From CAWBRT01 sp963832365 (GTDB lineage Bacteria; Acidobacteriota; Terriglobia; Terriglobales; Acidobacteriaceae), in the NCBI GenBank assembly GCA_963832365.1, contig CAWHUL010000005.1, positions 83,602 to 147,601 of the forward strand: 64,000 nt of DNA. Reading direction: 5' to 3'. The notes under the pieces are model-generated. The model was not told the origin of the DNA, did not search any database, and was given only the letters and a program-made list of their open reading frames with translations. Of the stretch, positions 43,851 through 52,807 are shown piece after piece. Position 1 is the stretch's first letter, and each line of letters starts with the position of its first letter. The position numbers and the translations under genes are program-made.

Positions 43851-44327
43851 TTAATTTGCAGTGCCTCTGCTGTCGCCATTGTCCAAAACGTCAAGTGCCT
43901 CGAATTCCTGTAACAGGTCAGAGTGCTTTTCCAGATATTGCAAATCGCCCACAGCTGTGCCCCTGACTGCCGCAACCGAATGATCCGCGCTATTGGCACC
44001 GCTTTGCCGGCCCAGGAATGACCCCACGCCCAAGGCAAGCAGAATAGTGGCTGCGAGAGCGACAGCGGCCGGTTTGCGGAACCAGCCGAACCATCCCACG
44101 GTAGACTTTTGCTGCTCTTCGCGCAGCCGGGCCTGGAGCTTGACGTCGAAATACGGCGACGGCTCCGGCGACTGCCACTCGTCGAGCAGTGCCATTGTCC
44201 TTCTGATCTGCTCCAACTCGAGCGCGCATGGATCGCAAGCCGAGCAATGCAACTGAATTTCCGGTGAAGCCGGCCCGCCTTCCACCGCCACTTCCAGCAG
44301 TTGTTCGCGAACATCCGTGCAATTCAT
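43851..44327 (-). CDS. Anti-sigma factor with zf-HC2-like domain
   Basis: 158 residues. The N-terminal part has the zinc anti-sigma pattern H-x3-C-x2-C (LHCSACDPC, ~27-34) and an upstream Cys in MNCTDV. A single membrane helix follows (AVALAATILLALGVGSFLG, ~87-105), then a periplasmic tail of ~50 residues. It binds the sigma factor encoded eight bases upstream and holds it at the membrane until a signal. The pair is a standard ECF module. Confidence 0.88.
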   Translation of the reverse strand: MNCTDVREQLLEVAVEGGPASPEIQLHCSACDPCALELEQIRRTMALLDEWQSPEPSPYFDVKLQARLREEQQKSTVGWFGWFRKPAAVALAATILLALGVGSFLGRQSGANSADHSVAAVRGTAVGDLQYLEKHSDLLQEFEALDVLDNGDSRGTAN

Positions 44328-44335
44328 AACAGCCC

Positions 44336-45118
44336 CTAGATAAAGTCCTGCAGCTTGTCCCGCAAAGTCTGGTACGCGCGGAATAATAGTGATTTGGTCG
44401 CTGACTCGCTCAGGTGCAATACTCCGGCGATTTGGCGATAGTCCATGTCCTGATACTTGTGCATAAGAACCGCCATGCGCTGCCGCTCCGGCAGTTCTTC
44501 CACATGACGGCGAATTGCGGCCAACCGCTCACGGCGAAGCATCTGTTGCTCGACGTTCAGCGTACCATCGGCCACATCAATCGAAAGCCCGGTGTCCTCG
44601 TCGGTTTCGTCCAGACTAACCTTGGTCTCCGGGCGCTCGTGCTTGTTGTCGCGGGCATGATTCACAGCAAGGTTGGTCGCGATCCGGTAGAGCCAGGTGG
44701 TGAACTTCGCGCTTGCGGCATAACCTTCCCGCGAACGATAAACGCGGAGGAAAACCTCTTGCGCCAGCTCCTCGGCGATTGCCGAGTTATGCACCATCCG
44801 GTACATAAAACTGATCATTGCGCGACGGTACTTCTCGATCAGGTAATTGAACGCGGCATCATCTCCGGCTTTGACCCGGAGCATAATGTCGGCGTCACTC
44901 AGGTCAGCAGCAGGAGCGCCACCCTGTTGGGCGCGAACCGCATCCCCTGGGCCTTGCTGGCCGACATATCCCGCAGGCATTACCCGCTCAAACGCTGCGC
45001 TGCCCATATCCGATGGAACACCGTCGGCATCCGAAAGTTTCGGGTTATCTCCGCTTGGATCAGAGTCGGGTCCGGAGAGGAAATTGACCGTCGGCCGATT
45101 GGTGTCTCTCAAATCCAT
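44336..45118 (-). CDS. ECF-type RNA polymerase sigma factor
   Basis: About 260 residues from the chosen ATG. Region 2: FNYLIEKYRRAMISFMYRMV and AEELAQEVFLRVYRSRE, with TWLYRIATNLAVNHARD. Region 4: LPERQRMAVLMHKYQDMDYRQ and the helix-turn-helix AGVLHLSESATKSLLFRAYQ. It ends TLRDKLQDFI. The N terminus is longer than usual (a polar ~80-residue leader); starts at 45250 (GTG), 45118, 45007 and 44980 are all open. It directs polymerase to its regulon and is controlled by the adjacent anti-sigma factor. Confidence 0.88.
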   Translation of the reverse strand: MDLRDTNRPTVNFLSGPDSDPSGDNPKLSDADGVPSDMGSAAFERVMPAGYVGQQGPGDAVRAQQGGAPAADLSDADIMLRVKAGDDAAFNYLIEKYRRAMISFMYRMVHNSAIAEELAQEVFLRVYRSREGYAASAKFTTWLYRIATNLAVNHARDNKHERPETKVSLDETDEDTGLSIDVADGTLNVEQQMLRRERLAAIRRHVEELPERQRMAVLMHKYQDMDYRQIAGVLHLSESATKSLLFRAYQTLRDKLQDFI

Positions 45119-45802
45119 CCAGAGTCCGGGGTGAGAAGCAGAATATTCTTCATCAATTATGCCTGATAGGTGCAAGTCTGCCGGGCCGAAAAACATCCGA
45201 CCAAGGTGCCATATAGACGATGTGGAGCTGCTACACTCTTTCGGACGCACACCGGGGAGTATGGTAACCAGAAAAGATATTCCTCGAAAGTGCCTTCTAT
45301 TCAGCTAGTTGTGAATCTCTACTGGGCCGGCTCTGCATCGCTTCCACTCTCGACAATCATTGACGGGCAGGGGAAGCACGGATGTTTGCCGAAGAGGATC
45401 AACGATTGCATGTGTCTACCGTGACGACTTTGGCAGGGTCAGCAACTTCCTTCCGCACTCCTAATCAATTCCCTTCGCAGTTGTACTTCTGCAGATTGAC
45501 CAATCTGAGTTGGAAGGCCTGAGCACAGTTCCAAGACGCACTCGTGGCTTCCGCTGCCGTTCGCACGAGGATCATCGTCGCAGGCAGAACGAATTAGTCA
45601 ACGTGTTGGCAGGAGTACCAGCGTAGGCAGCATATCGCTATTCTCCGCATCCAAAAACATAACTTTAAACATCGAGAACTCGGGCAGAACGACATCCGGA
45701 ATGCCGATTTCCGGGCCGAACTGGCTGTTATCCGCACATCCATGGAAGCCGAGGAGCGGCAACGTCCGGCACTGAACTGTCCTGGGAGAAAAGGAAAAGA
45801 CA
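45119..45802. other. Long intergenic gap
   Basis: A 684-base stretch with no credible gene, tRNA or repeat. It may hold the promoters of the sigma factor (minus) and of the secreted protein (plus). The sigma gene could begin up to 132 bases further in (GTG at 45250). Confidence 0.5.
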
Positions 45803-46645
45803 ATGAGACGAATTCTGGTGTTGCTTGTAGGCTTAGGCCTTGTATGGGGAAGTGTTTGCGCAACCGCGCAGACTCCTTCACCAACGCCCGTTTCGCCGAC
45901 TTACAGCAATGCAAGCTTGAGCGGCACATACGTTTTCAGGTTGCATGCGGAAGGCCGTTCCAATATCACCCCCTACACCTATTCCATGATTGGCACGCTC
46001 ACAAGCGACGGGAGCGGCACGATTACCAGCGGTCAGTTCGATTTGAACAATGGCGCAACTGCCAGCCCGCAAACGCCGGAACAGCTTACTGGCAGCTACA
46101 CGATCGGCACAGACGGGCGTGGTCAAGTGACGTTGAACGTGGCAAGTGCAAACCTGCCGAACAAGTCAAGCGGGAGCCTCGTCTTATCATTGGTATTGGA
46201 ATCCAGTGCCCGAGGGCGTGTAGTTGAAGTCGCACAAAACGAAACTGCGTCGGGTGTACTGCAAAAACAGGCGGCAGCACCATCTCTGGCAATGATTTCG
46301 GGCGCATACGCAACTTCAGGTTTTGCGCTAATGTACTCCTTCCCCAGCATTCCGAGCGGGCCTGCTCGTGGCATCTGGCTTGGACAGGTGACTGCGAATG
46401 GAGCGGGGAACATCACAGGAACCATAGATGCCAACGTGCCGAACAACCCGCAACCCAACTTTCCGGTGGCCGGAACCTTTGCTCTTGTGAATGGACGTGC
46501 GATGGGTAGCAGTTCGGGCGTCTCGGTGGTGTTGTACCCTGTTGACAACACTATCGTGTACCTCATGAGCCTTGGCCCGCAAACCACTTTGACTTCTGGC
46601 ACCGTGCCACCAGAGTTATTGGGCACGCTTGAGCTACAGCAATAA
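45803..46645 (+). CDS. Secreted beta-rich protein of unknown function
   Basis: 280 residues with signal peptide (MRRILVLLVGLGLVWGSVCATAQ). Two related beta-rich halves contain LSGTYVFRL...GTLTSDGSGTITSGQFDL and ISGAYATSGF...GQVTANGAGNITGTIDA, a repeated motif G-x-x-T-x-x-G-x-G-x-I-T-G seen in many acidobacterial secreted proteins. AAAAGGAAAAG precedes the ATG. Probably a surface or extracellular protein. Function unknown. Confidence 0.8.
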   Translation: MRRILVLLVGLGLVWGSVCATAQTPSPTPVSPTYSNASLSGTYVFRLHAEGRSNITPYTYSMIGTLTSDGSGTITSGQFDLNNGATASPQTPEQLTGSYTIGTDGRGQVTLNVASANLPNKSSGSLVLSLVLESSARGRVVEVAQNETASGVLQKQAAAPSLAMISGAYATSGFALMYSFPSIPSGPARGIWLGQVTANGAGNITGTIDANVPNNPQPNFPVAGTFALVNGRAMGSSSGVSVVLYPVDNTIVYLMSLGPQTTLTSGTVPPELLGTLELQQ

Positions 46646-47079
46646 ACTTCGGATTGCCGCCGACTCATACCGGCGTTTGGCGGACTCAGGGTGGGATTCT
46701 GCGAGCGGGAAGGGCGTTGGCCTGAATTCCGGGCCGGAAACGGTCAGTCCGCAAATCGTCTCCTCCACTGTGCTCAAATCTCCGCGCAGAGAAGCGGTGC
46801 GCCAGTATTTGCCACGGGATTAAAGAGCCCAAGTGCAAAGGGCGCAGCGTCGGAGCGACTGACTCGCTCTGACGTAGTCCCCATCGTTGCTTCGGCATCC
46901 TTATGGGCACTTGCACCGGCGATGATCCATTAGGCCCCGTACTCAAATTCGGGATATAAGTCGACGTTGGTGTCTTCGGGACAGGGTTTTCCCTATTGAC
47001 GTGCTCTGGCCGCTGATCTAAGCTTCTGTTTCTCGAAAATTCCAAATACCAGCGCAACATGAGAAGGGGGACGTGTCCG
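46646..47079. other. Intergenic gap
   Basis: 434 bases without a recognised feature; it should carry the promoter of the liv operon that follows. Confidence 0.45.
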
Positions 47080-48246
47080 ATGAAGCACAGGTGGCAGTTG
47101 GGATTTACCCTGATTCTGCTTATCTCCTTGGTTTTTGCAACGGGATGCCAGCAAGGTTCCGACTCCAAGACCATCAAGATTGGCCACGCCGCGTCGCTAA
47201 CCGGCGACAACTCCGTGTTCGGTCAATCGGAGGCCACCGGCCTGAAGATCGCGGTCGAAGAAATCAACAAGAACGGCGGCGTTCTGGGTAAACAGCTTGA
47301 ACTGATTTCCGTGGATACCCGAAGCGACCCGGCCGAGGCCGCGAATGCCGTGCGGCGCCTGGTGGACCAGGACAAAGTGAGTTTCGTGCTGGGTCCTTCG
47401 CAGAGCGGATCGACGCTGGCCGCGACCCCGATCGTGACCGCGGCGAAAATTCCGCTGATTGCGGCGGCAGCCAGCAACCCATACGTCACGGTGAGCAAGC
47501 AAACGGGGCAAACCTATAAATATATATTCCGCGTTTGCTTTATCGATACTTACCAGGGCATTGTCATTGCCGACTTCGTATATGACCGGCTGAAGTCGAG
47601 GAAAGCGGCCATCCTTTACGACGTTGGCAGCGATTACTCGCAGTGGCTGGCAAAGTATTTTGAAGAAGCCTTCGTAAAGCGCGGCGGGACGATCGTTGCG
47701 AAAGAGGCGTATCGAACCGGCGAATTGGACTTCCGGGCACCGCTCGGGAAGATCAAAGAGACCCGTCCGGACATCGTCTTTCTGCCGTTGACCCAGAAGG
47801 ATGGGGCGCTGGCGGCGAAACAGGTTCGCGACTTGGGGATCACCGCAACCATCATGGGCGGCGATACCTGGGCCAGCCCCGACATTCTGCCGCTTGGCGG
47901 CAAGGCTCTTGAGGGCGCGTATTTTACGAACCTTACTTCCTTTGAAGTCCCCAAGGTCCAGCAATGGGTCGCCCAGAATGAAAAGCGGTTCGGCGGGCCT
48001 GTCGTCCGCAACGCTCTCCTGGTCAATGATGCGATCATCTGGCTGGTCGATGCGATTAAGCGAGCCGGAACTACCGATGGCGAGAAGGTCGTGGCCGCAC
48101 TCGAGCAGACTAAAGATCTCCCGGTGCTGACCACGGACAAGTTCACCGTCGATGCCAAGACTCATGACCCGCTAAATCGTCCGGCATTCTTTTTCACGGT
48201 CAAAGACGCAAAATTTATCTTTGTTGAAAGCTACGCAGCGAGATGA
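47080..48246 (+). CDS. Branched-chain amino acid ABC transporter binding lipoprotein 1
   Basis: 388 residues. The signal peptide ends in a lipobox (FATGC). The mature protein has the periplasmic-binding fold of LivJ-like proteins: IKIGHAASLTGDNSVFGQSE, GLKIAVEEINKNGGVLGKQL, LDFRAPLGKIKETRPDIVF. The ATG at 47080 is preceded by AGGGGGA. It is the first gene of the livHMGF operon. A close paralogue lies at 54229. The ligand may be Leu/Ile/Val or another small acid or amide. Confidence 0.9.
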   Translation: MKHRWQLGFTLILLISLVFATGCQQGSDSKTIKIGHAASLTGDNSVFGQSEATGLKIAVEEINKNGGVLGKQLELISVDTRSDPAEAANAVRRLVDQDKVSFVLGPSQSGSTLAATPIVTAAKIPLIAAAASNPYVTVSKQTGQTYKYIFRVCFIDTYQGIVIADFVYDRLKSRKAAILYDVGSDYSQWLAKYFEEAFVKRGGTIVAKEAYRTGELDFRAPLGKIKETRPDIVFLPLTQKDGALAAKQVRDLGITATIMGGDTWASPDILPLGGKALEGAYFTNLTSFEVPKVQQWVAQNEKRFGGPVVRNALLVNDAIIWLVDAIKRAGTTDGEKVVAALEQTKDLPVLTTDKFTVDAKTHDPLNRPAFFFTVKDAKFIFVESYAAR

Positions 48247-48359
48247 CACTATAGGACGTTGAGCCGCCATGCTACTTGCAGCCTATGGTCTCAAGTATCG
48301 TGGCGGCTTATTTGTCAGGCGGCGAAGTGACGCCCTTCGTCCCCAAGCAGGAGAATCGT

Positions 48360-49229
48360 GTGTTTTTGCAGACGTTGATAACCGGGATTGCGATTGGTGG
48401 GATTTACGCGCTCATGGCAGTGGGCTACTCCCTTGTATTCAGCATTCTCAACTTCAGTAATTTTGCGCACGGCGTCATTATCATGCTCGGCGCATACTTC
48501 GGCTTCTACGCGTGCGAATGGTTCCACGCGCCTGTTCTGGTTTCGATGGTGGGCGCGATGGTCGGAACCGCAGTCCTGGCGGTTGTGGTCGAGAAACTGG
48601 CCTACCGTCCGCTGCGCCTGAAACGCGCTGTGCCCTTGTATTTCATGATCAGCGCGATGGGCGCGGCTATCTTTCTTGAGAATCTCGTATACGTTTCGGT
48701 GGGGGCGCATTTCTTCAGCTACCCGGCATTTCTGCAGCAATCGGTTCAGATCGGGAAATCGAACCTCGGCCTTTTGGATATAGGAGCTCTGTCGCTGTCT
48801 GCCGTCGCGATCACCTGCTTGACGCTCTTCCTCAGCAAGGCGAAGCTCGGCATCGCGATCAGGGCGGCCTCCCGCGACATGACGGTCCTCGGAACGCTTG
48901 GGGTCAATATCGACAGTCTTTTGATGGTGGTGTTTTCCATTGCAGGGCTGTTCGCAGGTATGGCCGGCGTGTTCCTCGGGATCAAGTACCTGGTCTATCC
49001 AACCATGGGCTGGATCACGAACAAGGCCTACATTGCCGCGGTGATTGGCGGCATTGGCAGCCTTCCGGGATCGGTGGTTGGCGGCATTATTTTAGGGGTC
49101 GTCGAAAGCTTTGTTTCGGTTTACCTGTCGACCGCATTGCGGGACGTATTCAGTTTCACCTTCCTGATTGTGCTGCTGTTGTTCCGTCCTTCAGGCCTGT
49201 TCGGCAAGACGTTGGACGAAAAAGTTTAG
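48360..49229 (+). CDS. livH: Branched-chain amino acid ABC transporter permease LivH
   Basis: 289 residues from GTG at 48360, with AGGAG six bases before it. An ATG at 48276 is in frame but lacks a site. Eight or so membrane helices, with the LivH hallmarks LMAVGYSLVFSILNFSNFAHG and IAAVIGGIGSLPGSVVGGIILG. The motif RAASRDMTVLGTLGVNIDS is the ATPase-contact loop. It forms the channel with LivM. Confidence 0.92.
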   Translation: MFLQTLITGIAIGGIYALMAVGYSLVFSILNFSNFAHGVIIMLGAYFGFYACEWFHAPVLVSMVGAMVGTAVLAVVVEKLAYRPLRLKRAVPLYFMISAMGAAIFLENLVYVSVGAHFFSYPAFLQQSVQIGKSNLGLLDIGALSLSAVAITCLTLFLSKAKLGIAIRAASRDMTVLGTLGVNIDSLLMVVFSIAGLFAGMAGVFLGIKYLVYPTMGWITNKAYIAAVIGGIGSLPGSVVGGIILGVVESFVSVYLSTALRDVFSFTFLIVLLLFRPSGLFGKTLDEKV

Positions 49230-49301
49230 TCGCGGAATGGTCGAGCGGGCTGGGCGAAGCCAGGATTTACCTTCGCACGCTCGTCCAGGAGCATCAAGCG
49301 G

Positions 49302-50180
49302 ATGGGATATGTTGTCGGAGTCATAATTCTTAGCGCCGTCCAGGCGATTGCGACCACCGGGCTGGCGCTGTTCACCGGCTTCACCGGCCAGTTTTCGCTG
49401 GGGCACGCCGCCTTCATGGCAATTGGCGCCTATACGGCGGCGATTCTTACGCACTTCTATGGTGTTTCCTTTCTGCTCGCGATCCTGGCAGGCGCAATCT
49501 TCGCAGCCGCAAGTTCGCTTGTGATCGGCGTCCCTACCCTGAAAGCCAAACTCCGCAGCGACTACTTCGCGATCGCCACATTGGGATTCGGCGAGGCAGT
49601 CCGGGTTCTGCTGGAGAATTTGGAGATCACACAGGGCGCGCGCGGACTGCCGGGCATTGCGCGGCTGACGGATCTTCCGGTGGCCTTGGTGGCACTGGCC
49701 ATCACCGCCTGGCTGGCGCGGGATTTCGTCCGCTCCCGCTATGGATGGCGGGCAGTGGCCGTGCGGGAGGACGCAATTGCCGCAGAGATGATTGGCGTCA
49801 ACGTTTTCCAAACGAAGTTGACATCGCTGGCATGCAGCGCTGCCTTATGCGGAGTTGCCGGCGCGCTGATGGCGCACTACCTCATGTTCATTCAACCGGC
49901 GATGTTTACCGGGGTGCAGTCGACGGCATTGATTACCGCGGTCGTGGCCGGCGGGATAGGCAGTTTGACTGGGCCAATTCTGGCCGCCGCCGTCTTCGTA
50001 ATGCTTCCGGAGTTCCTGCGGTTGGCTAACATGTGGCGTCTCGTAATTTACGGGCTGATGCTGATCCTGATCATGATTTTTCGTCCAGCCGGGCTGATGG
50101 GCTATCGGGAATTTTCTCTGAAACCGGTTCTTCGCCTCTGGCAGCGGTTTAGCGGAAGGGGGAGAACAAGTGCTTCTTGA
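49302..50180 (+). CDS. livM: Branched-chain amino acid ABC transporter permease LivM
   Basis: 292 residues, many membrane helices. LivM features: GFTGQFSLGHAAFMAIGAYT, LRSDYFAIATLGFGEAVRVL, VREDAIAAEMIGVNVFQTKL (coupling loop) and VVAGGIGSLTGPILAAAVFV. It overlaps livG by eleven bases, indicating tight co-translation. Confidence 0.92.
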   Translation: MGYVVGVIILSAVQAIATTGLALFTGFTGQFSLGHAAFMAIGAYTAAILTHFYGVSFLLAILAGAIFAAASSLVIGVPTLKAKLRSDYFAIATLGFGEAVRVLLENLEITQGARGLPGIARLTDLPVALVALAITAWLARDFVRSRYGWRAVAVREDAIAAEMIGVNVFQTKLTSLACSAALCGVAGALMAHYLMFIQPAMFTGVQSTALITAVVAGGIGSLTGPILAAAVFVMLPEFLRLANMWRLVIYGLMLILIMIFRPAGLMGYREFSLKPVLRLWQRFSGRGRTSAS

Positions 50181-50946
50181 ACTCAGGCAGGTGGCGAAGA
50201 CGTTCGGGGGCATCAAGGCCGTTGACGTTTTCGACATGGCGGTCGAAGAGCACGAAATTGTCGGCTTGATCGGGCCGAATGGGGCAGGAAAGACCACGGT
50301 CTTCAACCTGATCACGAGCGTCTACAAGCCGGATTCCGGCGAGATCTATTTCGCCGGAGAGCCGATTCATCAGCTCCCGCCGCACAAAGTGGTCGGCAAG
50401 GGTATTGCGCGTACCTTCCAGAATATTCGGCTGTTTAACAACCTTTCGGTTCTGGAGAATGTGAAGCTCGCCTTGCACAACGTGCCCTCCTACGGGTTTC
50501 TGAGCGCAATGCTCGGACTTCCCTCGACGCGCCGGCAGAACCAGGCCGTGGTCAAGACGGCGATGGAGTTTCTGGACTTGATGGGGCTTTCCGACAGGGC
50601 CATGATGCGCGCCGGCGGACTGCCCTACGGGCTGGCCCGGCGCCTGGAAATCGCGCGAGCACTGGCCCTGTCGCCGAAACTGCTTCTGCTGGATGAGCCT
50701 GCCGCTGGTATGAATCCTGATGAAATCGTGGACCTCCGCGATTTGATCGCACGCGTTCATCGCGACTTCAAGCTAACCATTGTTTTGATCGAACATCGCA
50801 TGGACCTTGTCATGGCGATCTGCCCGCGATTGGTGGTCCTCAATTTTGGAACCAAGTTGACGGAAGGAACACAGCAAGAGGTTCAGACCAATCCTGCCGT
50901 ATTACAGGCGTATCTCGGAGGTGACTATGCCAATGTTGCAGGTTAG
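50170..50946 (+). CDS. livG: Branched-chain amino acid ABC transporter ATPase LivG
   Basis: 258 residues, GTG start. Walker A GPNGAGKTT, Q-loop ARTFQNIRLF, signature segment GLPYGLARRLEIARAL (LivG-type, not LSGGQ), Walker B LLLLDEPAAGMNPDE and switch His in LIEHRMD. It powers import through LivHM and overlaps both its neighbours. Confidence 0.93.
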   Translation: MLLELRQVAKTFGGIKAVDVFDMAVEEHEIVGLIGPNGAGKTTVFNLITSVYKPDSGEIYFAGEPIHQLPPHKVVGKGIARTFQNIRLFNNLSVLENVKLALHNVPSYGFLSAMLGLPSTRRQNQAVVKTAMEFLDLMGLSDRAMMRAGGLPYGLARRLEIARALALSPKLLLLDEPAAGMNPDEIVDLRDLIARVHRDFKLTIVLIEHRMDLVMAICPRLVVLNFGTKLTEGTQQEVQTNPAVLQAYLGGDYANVAG

Positions 50947-51673
50947 TGGCGTCTCCGTCTTTTACGGCAAGATACAGGCTCTGAGTTCGGTGTCGCTTGA
51001 AGTCCATCAGGGTGAGGTGGTCGCTCTGATTGGGGCTAACGGAGCCGGGAAATCCACCCTAATTTGGACAGTTGCCGGCGTGCTGAAGCCTGTCGCCGGA
51101 AAAATTCTTGTGGAAGATAAGGTTGCGCCCGCGCAGCCTCACGTTGTCGCCAAGATGGGGATCAGTCTGTCGCCGGAACGGCGGCGACTGTTTCCTAACC
51201 TCACGGTGAAAGATAACTTGAAGATGGGGGCCTATCTCCGTAAGGACCCGGAGGGCGTCAGGGCTGACGAAGAAGCGATGTACCAGCTCTTTCCGGTGCT
51301 GGCCGAACGCGGGGAGCAGTATGCCGGAACATTGTCGGGCGGCGAACAGCAGATGCTGGCGATTGCACGGGCACTGATGCGACGTCCCAAGCTGCTGCTT
51401 CTTGACGAGCCGTCGCTCGGCCTGTCGCCGCTGCTTACCTCGCAGCTGTTCGAGAAGATCGTCGAGGTGAACCGTCGCGGCGTCACAATTCTGCTTTCAG
51501 AACAAAACGCCTTCAAAGCACTCAGTGTGGCCCACAGGGCATACGTCATCGAGGCCGGTCGGATTACGGCTGAAGATACGGCGAAAAATCTGCTGGCAAG
51601 CGAGCACGTTCGCGCAGCCTATCTGGGCGTGAAGAGCGTTATGACCGACGACACGGCGGTATCAGGCAACTAG
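50927..51673 (+). CDS. livF: Branched-chain amino acid ABC transporter ATPase LivF
   Basis: About 248 residues. Walker A GANGAGKST, signature LSGGEQQMLAIARALM, Walker B LLLLDEPSLGLSP and switch segment LLSEQNAFKAL. ATG at 50927 is preferred because CGGAGGTGACT precedes it. It pairs with LivG as the second ATPase and closes the operon. Confidence 0.93.
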   Translation: MPMLQVSGVSVFYGKIQALSSVSLEVHQGEVVALIGANGAGKSTLIWTVAGVLKPVAGKILVEDKVAPAQPHVVAKMGISLSPERRRLFPNLTVKDNLKMGAYLRKDPEGVRADEEAMYQLFPVLAERGEQYAGTLSGGEQQMLAIARALMRRPKLLLLDEPSLGLSPLLTSQLFEKIVEVNRRGVTILLSEQNAFKALSVAHRAYVIEAGRITAEDTAKNLLASEHVRAAYLGVKSVMTDDTAVSGN

Positions 51674-51721
51674 CCCACCGAGGCAGGCGCAGCCCTTGAG
51701 CTTTGAAGAAGAAGCTCGTCT

Positions 51722-52723
51722 CTACTGGGACGGAGCCGTGCCTGCCGCTCTCGGTCGGATCTGGTTCACCAAGTTCTCCGGAATCTTTCCCAGGATCGCA
51801 TCCACGCAAGCACGGACGACGAGCATATCCATGCCGGTCATAGTAGCCGTTGTATAGGCGGCGACATGCGGCGTGGCAATCACATTCGGCAACTCAAGCA
51901 ATGGATTTCCCACGGGCGGCTCCTGGCAATAGACGTCGAGTCCAACACCGCCGAGCTTGCCGGATCGAGCCGCTTCATAGAGTGCTGCTTCATCCACCAG
52001 TTGGCCGCGTGCGCAGTTGAGGAAAATGACGCCGTTTTTCATCCGCGCGAATTCCCTGGTTCCAATCAATCCCCGGTTTTCCTCGCTCATGGGACAGTGC
52101 AAAGAGATGAAATCGGAATTCGACAGGAGCTCGTCCAACGAAACGTAGCGTACCTGGTGCTCCGCCGCGAAGGTCGCATCTTCCATCACATCGTAAGCCA
52201 GCACCTGGAGCCCGAAGGCGCGCGCCTTGCGGGCGGTCATCTTGCCGATCTTGCCGAGCCCAACGATTCCGAGCGTCTGCCCGTCCAAATCCCGGCTCAG
52301 GGGCCGCTCCCATGCTCCGAGTTTTGTCTTTGCGGAAAATCCAATCAGGTCGCGGGTGAGCGCCAGCAGCATCGCCATCGTCAGATCGGACACCGCCTTC
52401 TCTTCTCCCGCACCCTCGCGGGTGGTGGTGACGTAGATACCGCGGTCCGCCGCCGCCTGTACGTCAATAGTGTCGTATCCAACTCCATGGCGGGCAATGA
52501 TCTTCAGGCCCGGAAAATGATCCATCACGCGAGCGTTAAAAACGTCGTGGCTGGAGTAGTTAATGAGCGCAGCGTAGTGCGCCGGCAGCGCCAGCATGTC
52601 CGATTCGCTCATGGGGCCGCACGTAGGGTGGCGAACCAGTTGTATGTCTCGCGAACCAAGCAGCGCGTCGATTGCCGGTTGGGAATTGATGCCAAAATCG
52701 CTCGAAGTAACGAAGATTTCCAA
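51722..52723 (-). CDS. D-isomer-specific 2-hydroxyacid dehydrogenase (SerA-like)
   Basis: About 333 residues. It has an N-terminal catalytic half, the nucleotide site LGIVGLGKIGKMTARKARAF, the Arg in LNCARGQLVDEAAL, Glu in DVYCQEPPVG and His in ATPHVAAYT, which is the catalytic R-E-H set. The TTG at 52723 has GGAG seven bases upstream; a longer start at 52789 is open. It may act as phosphoglycerate dehydrogenase or another NAD-linked reductase, and sits head-to-tail with an aminotransferase, fitting amino-acid or keto-acid metabolism linked to the liv transporter. Confidence 0.85.
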   Translation of the reverse strand: MEIFVTSSDFGINSQPAIDALLGSRDIQLVRHPTCGPMSESDMLALPAHYAALINYSSHDVFNARVMDHFPGLKIIARHGVGYDTIDVQAAADRGIYVTTTREGAGEEKAVSDLTMAMLLALTRDLIGFSAKTKLGAWERPLSRDLDGQTLGIVGLGKIGKMTARKARAFGLQVLAYDVMEDATFAAEHQVRYVSLDELLSNSDFISLHCPMSEENRGLIGTREFARMKNGVIFLNCARGQLVDEAALYEAARSGKLGGVGLDVYCQEPPVGNPLLELPNVIATPHVAAYTTATMTGMDMLVVRACVDAILGKIPENLVNQIRPRAAGTAPSQ

Positions 52724-52807
52724 GTTAGTCTCCAACGTAATTTTGCCCAACGGGCGCAAGCGTGCCGCACGCCGGTTCACCGTCTGCAAATTCTAATTCA
52801 GCAGCCG

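Noticed and set aside
45170..45424. Short frames in the gap upstream of the sigma factor
   Set aside because: No ribosome sites or recognisable protein features.
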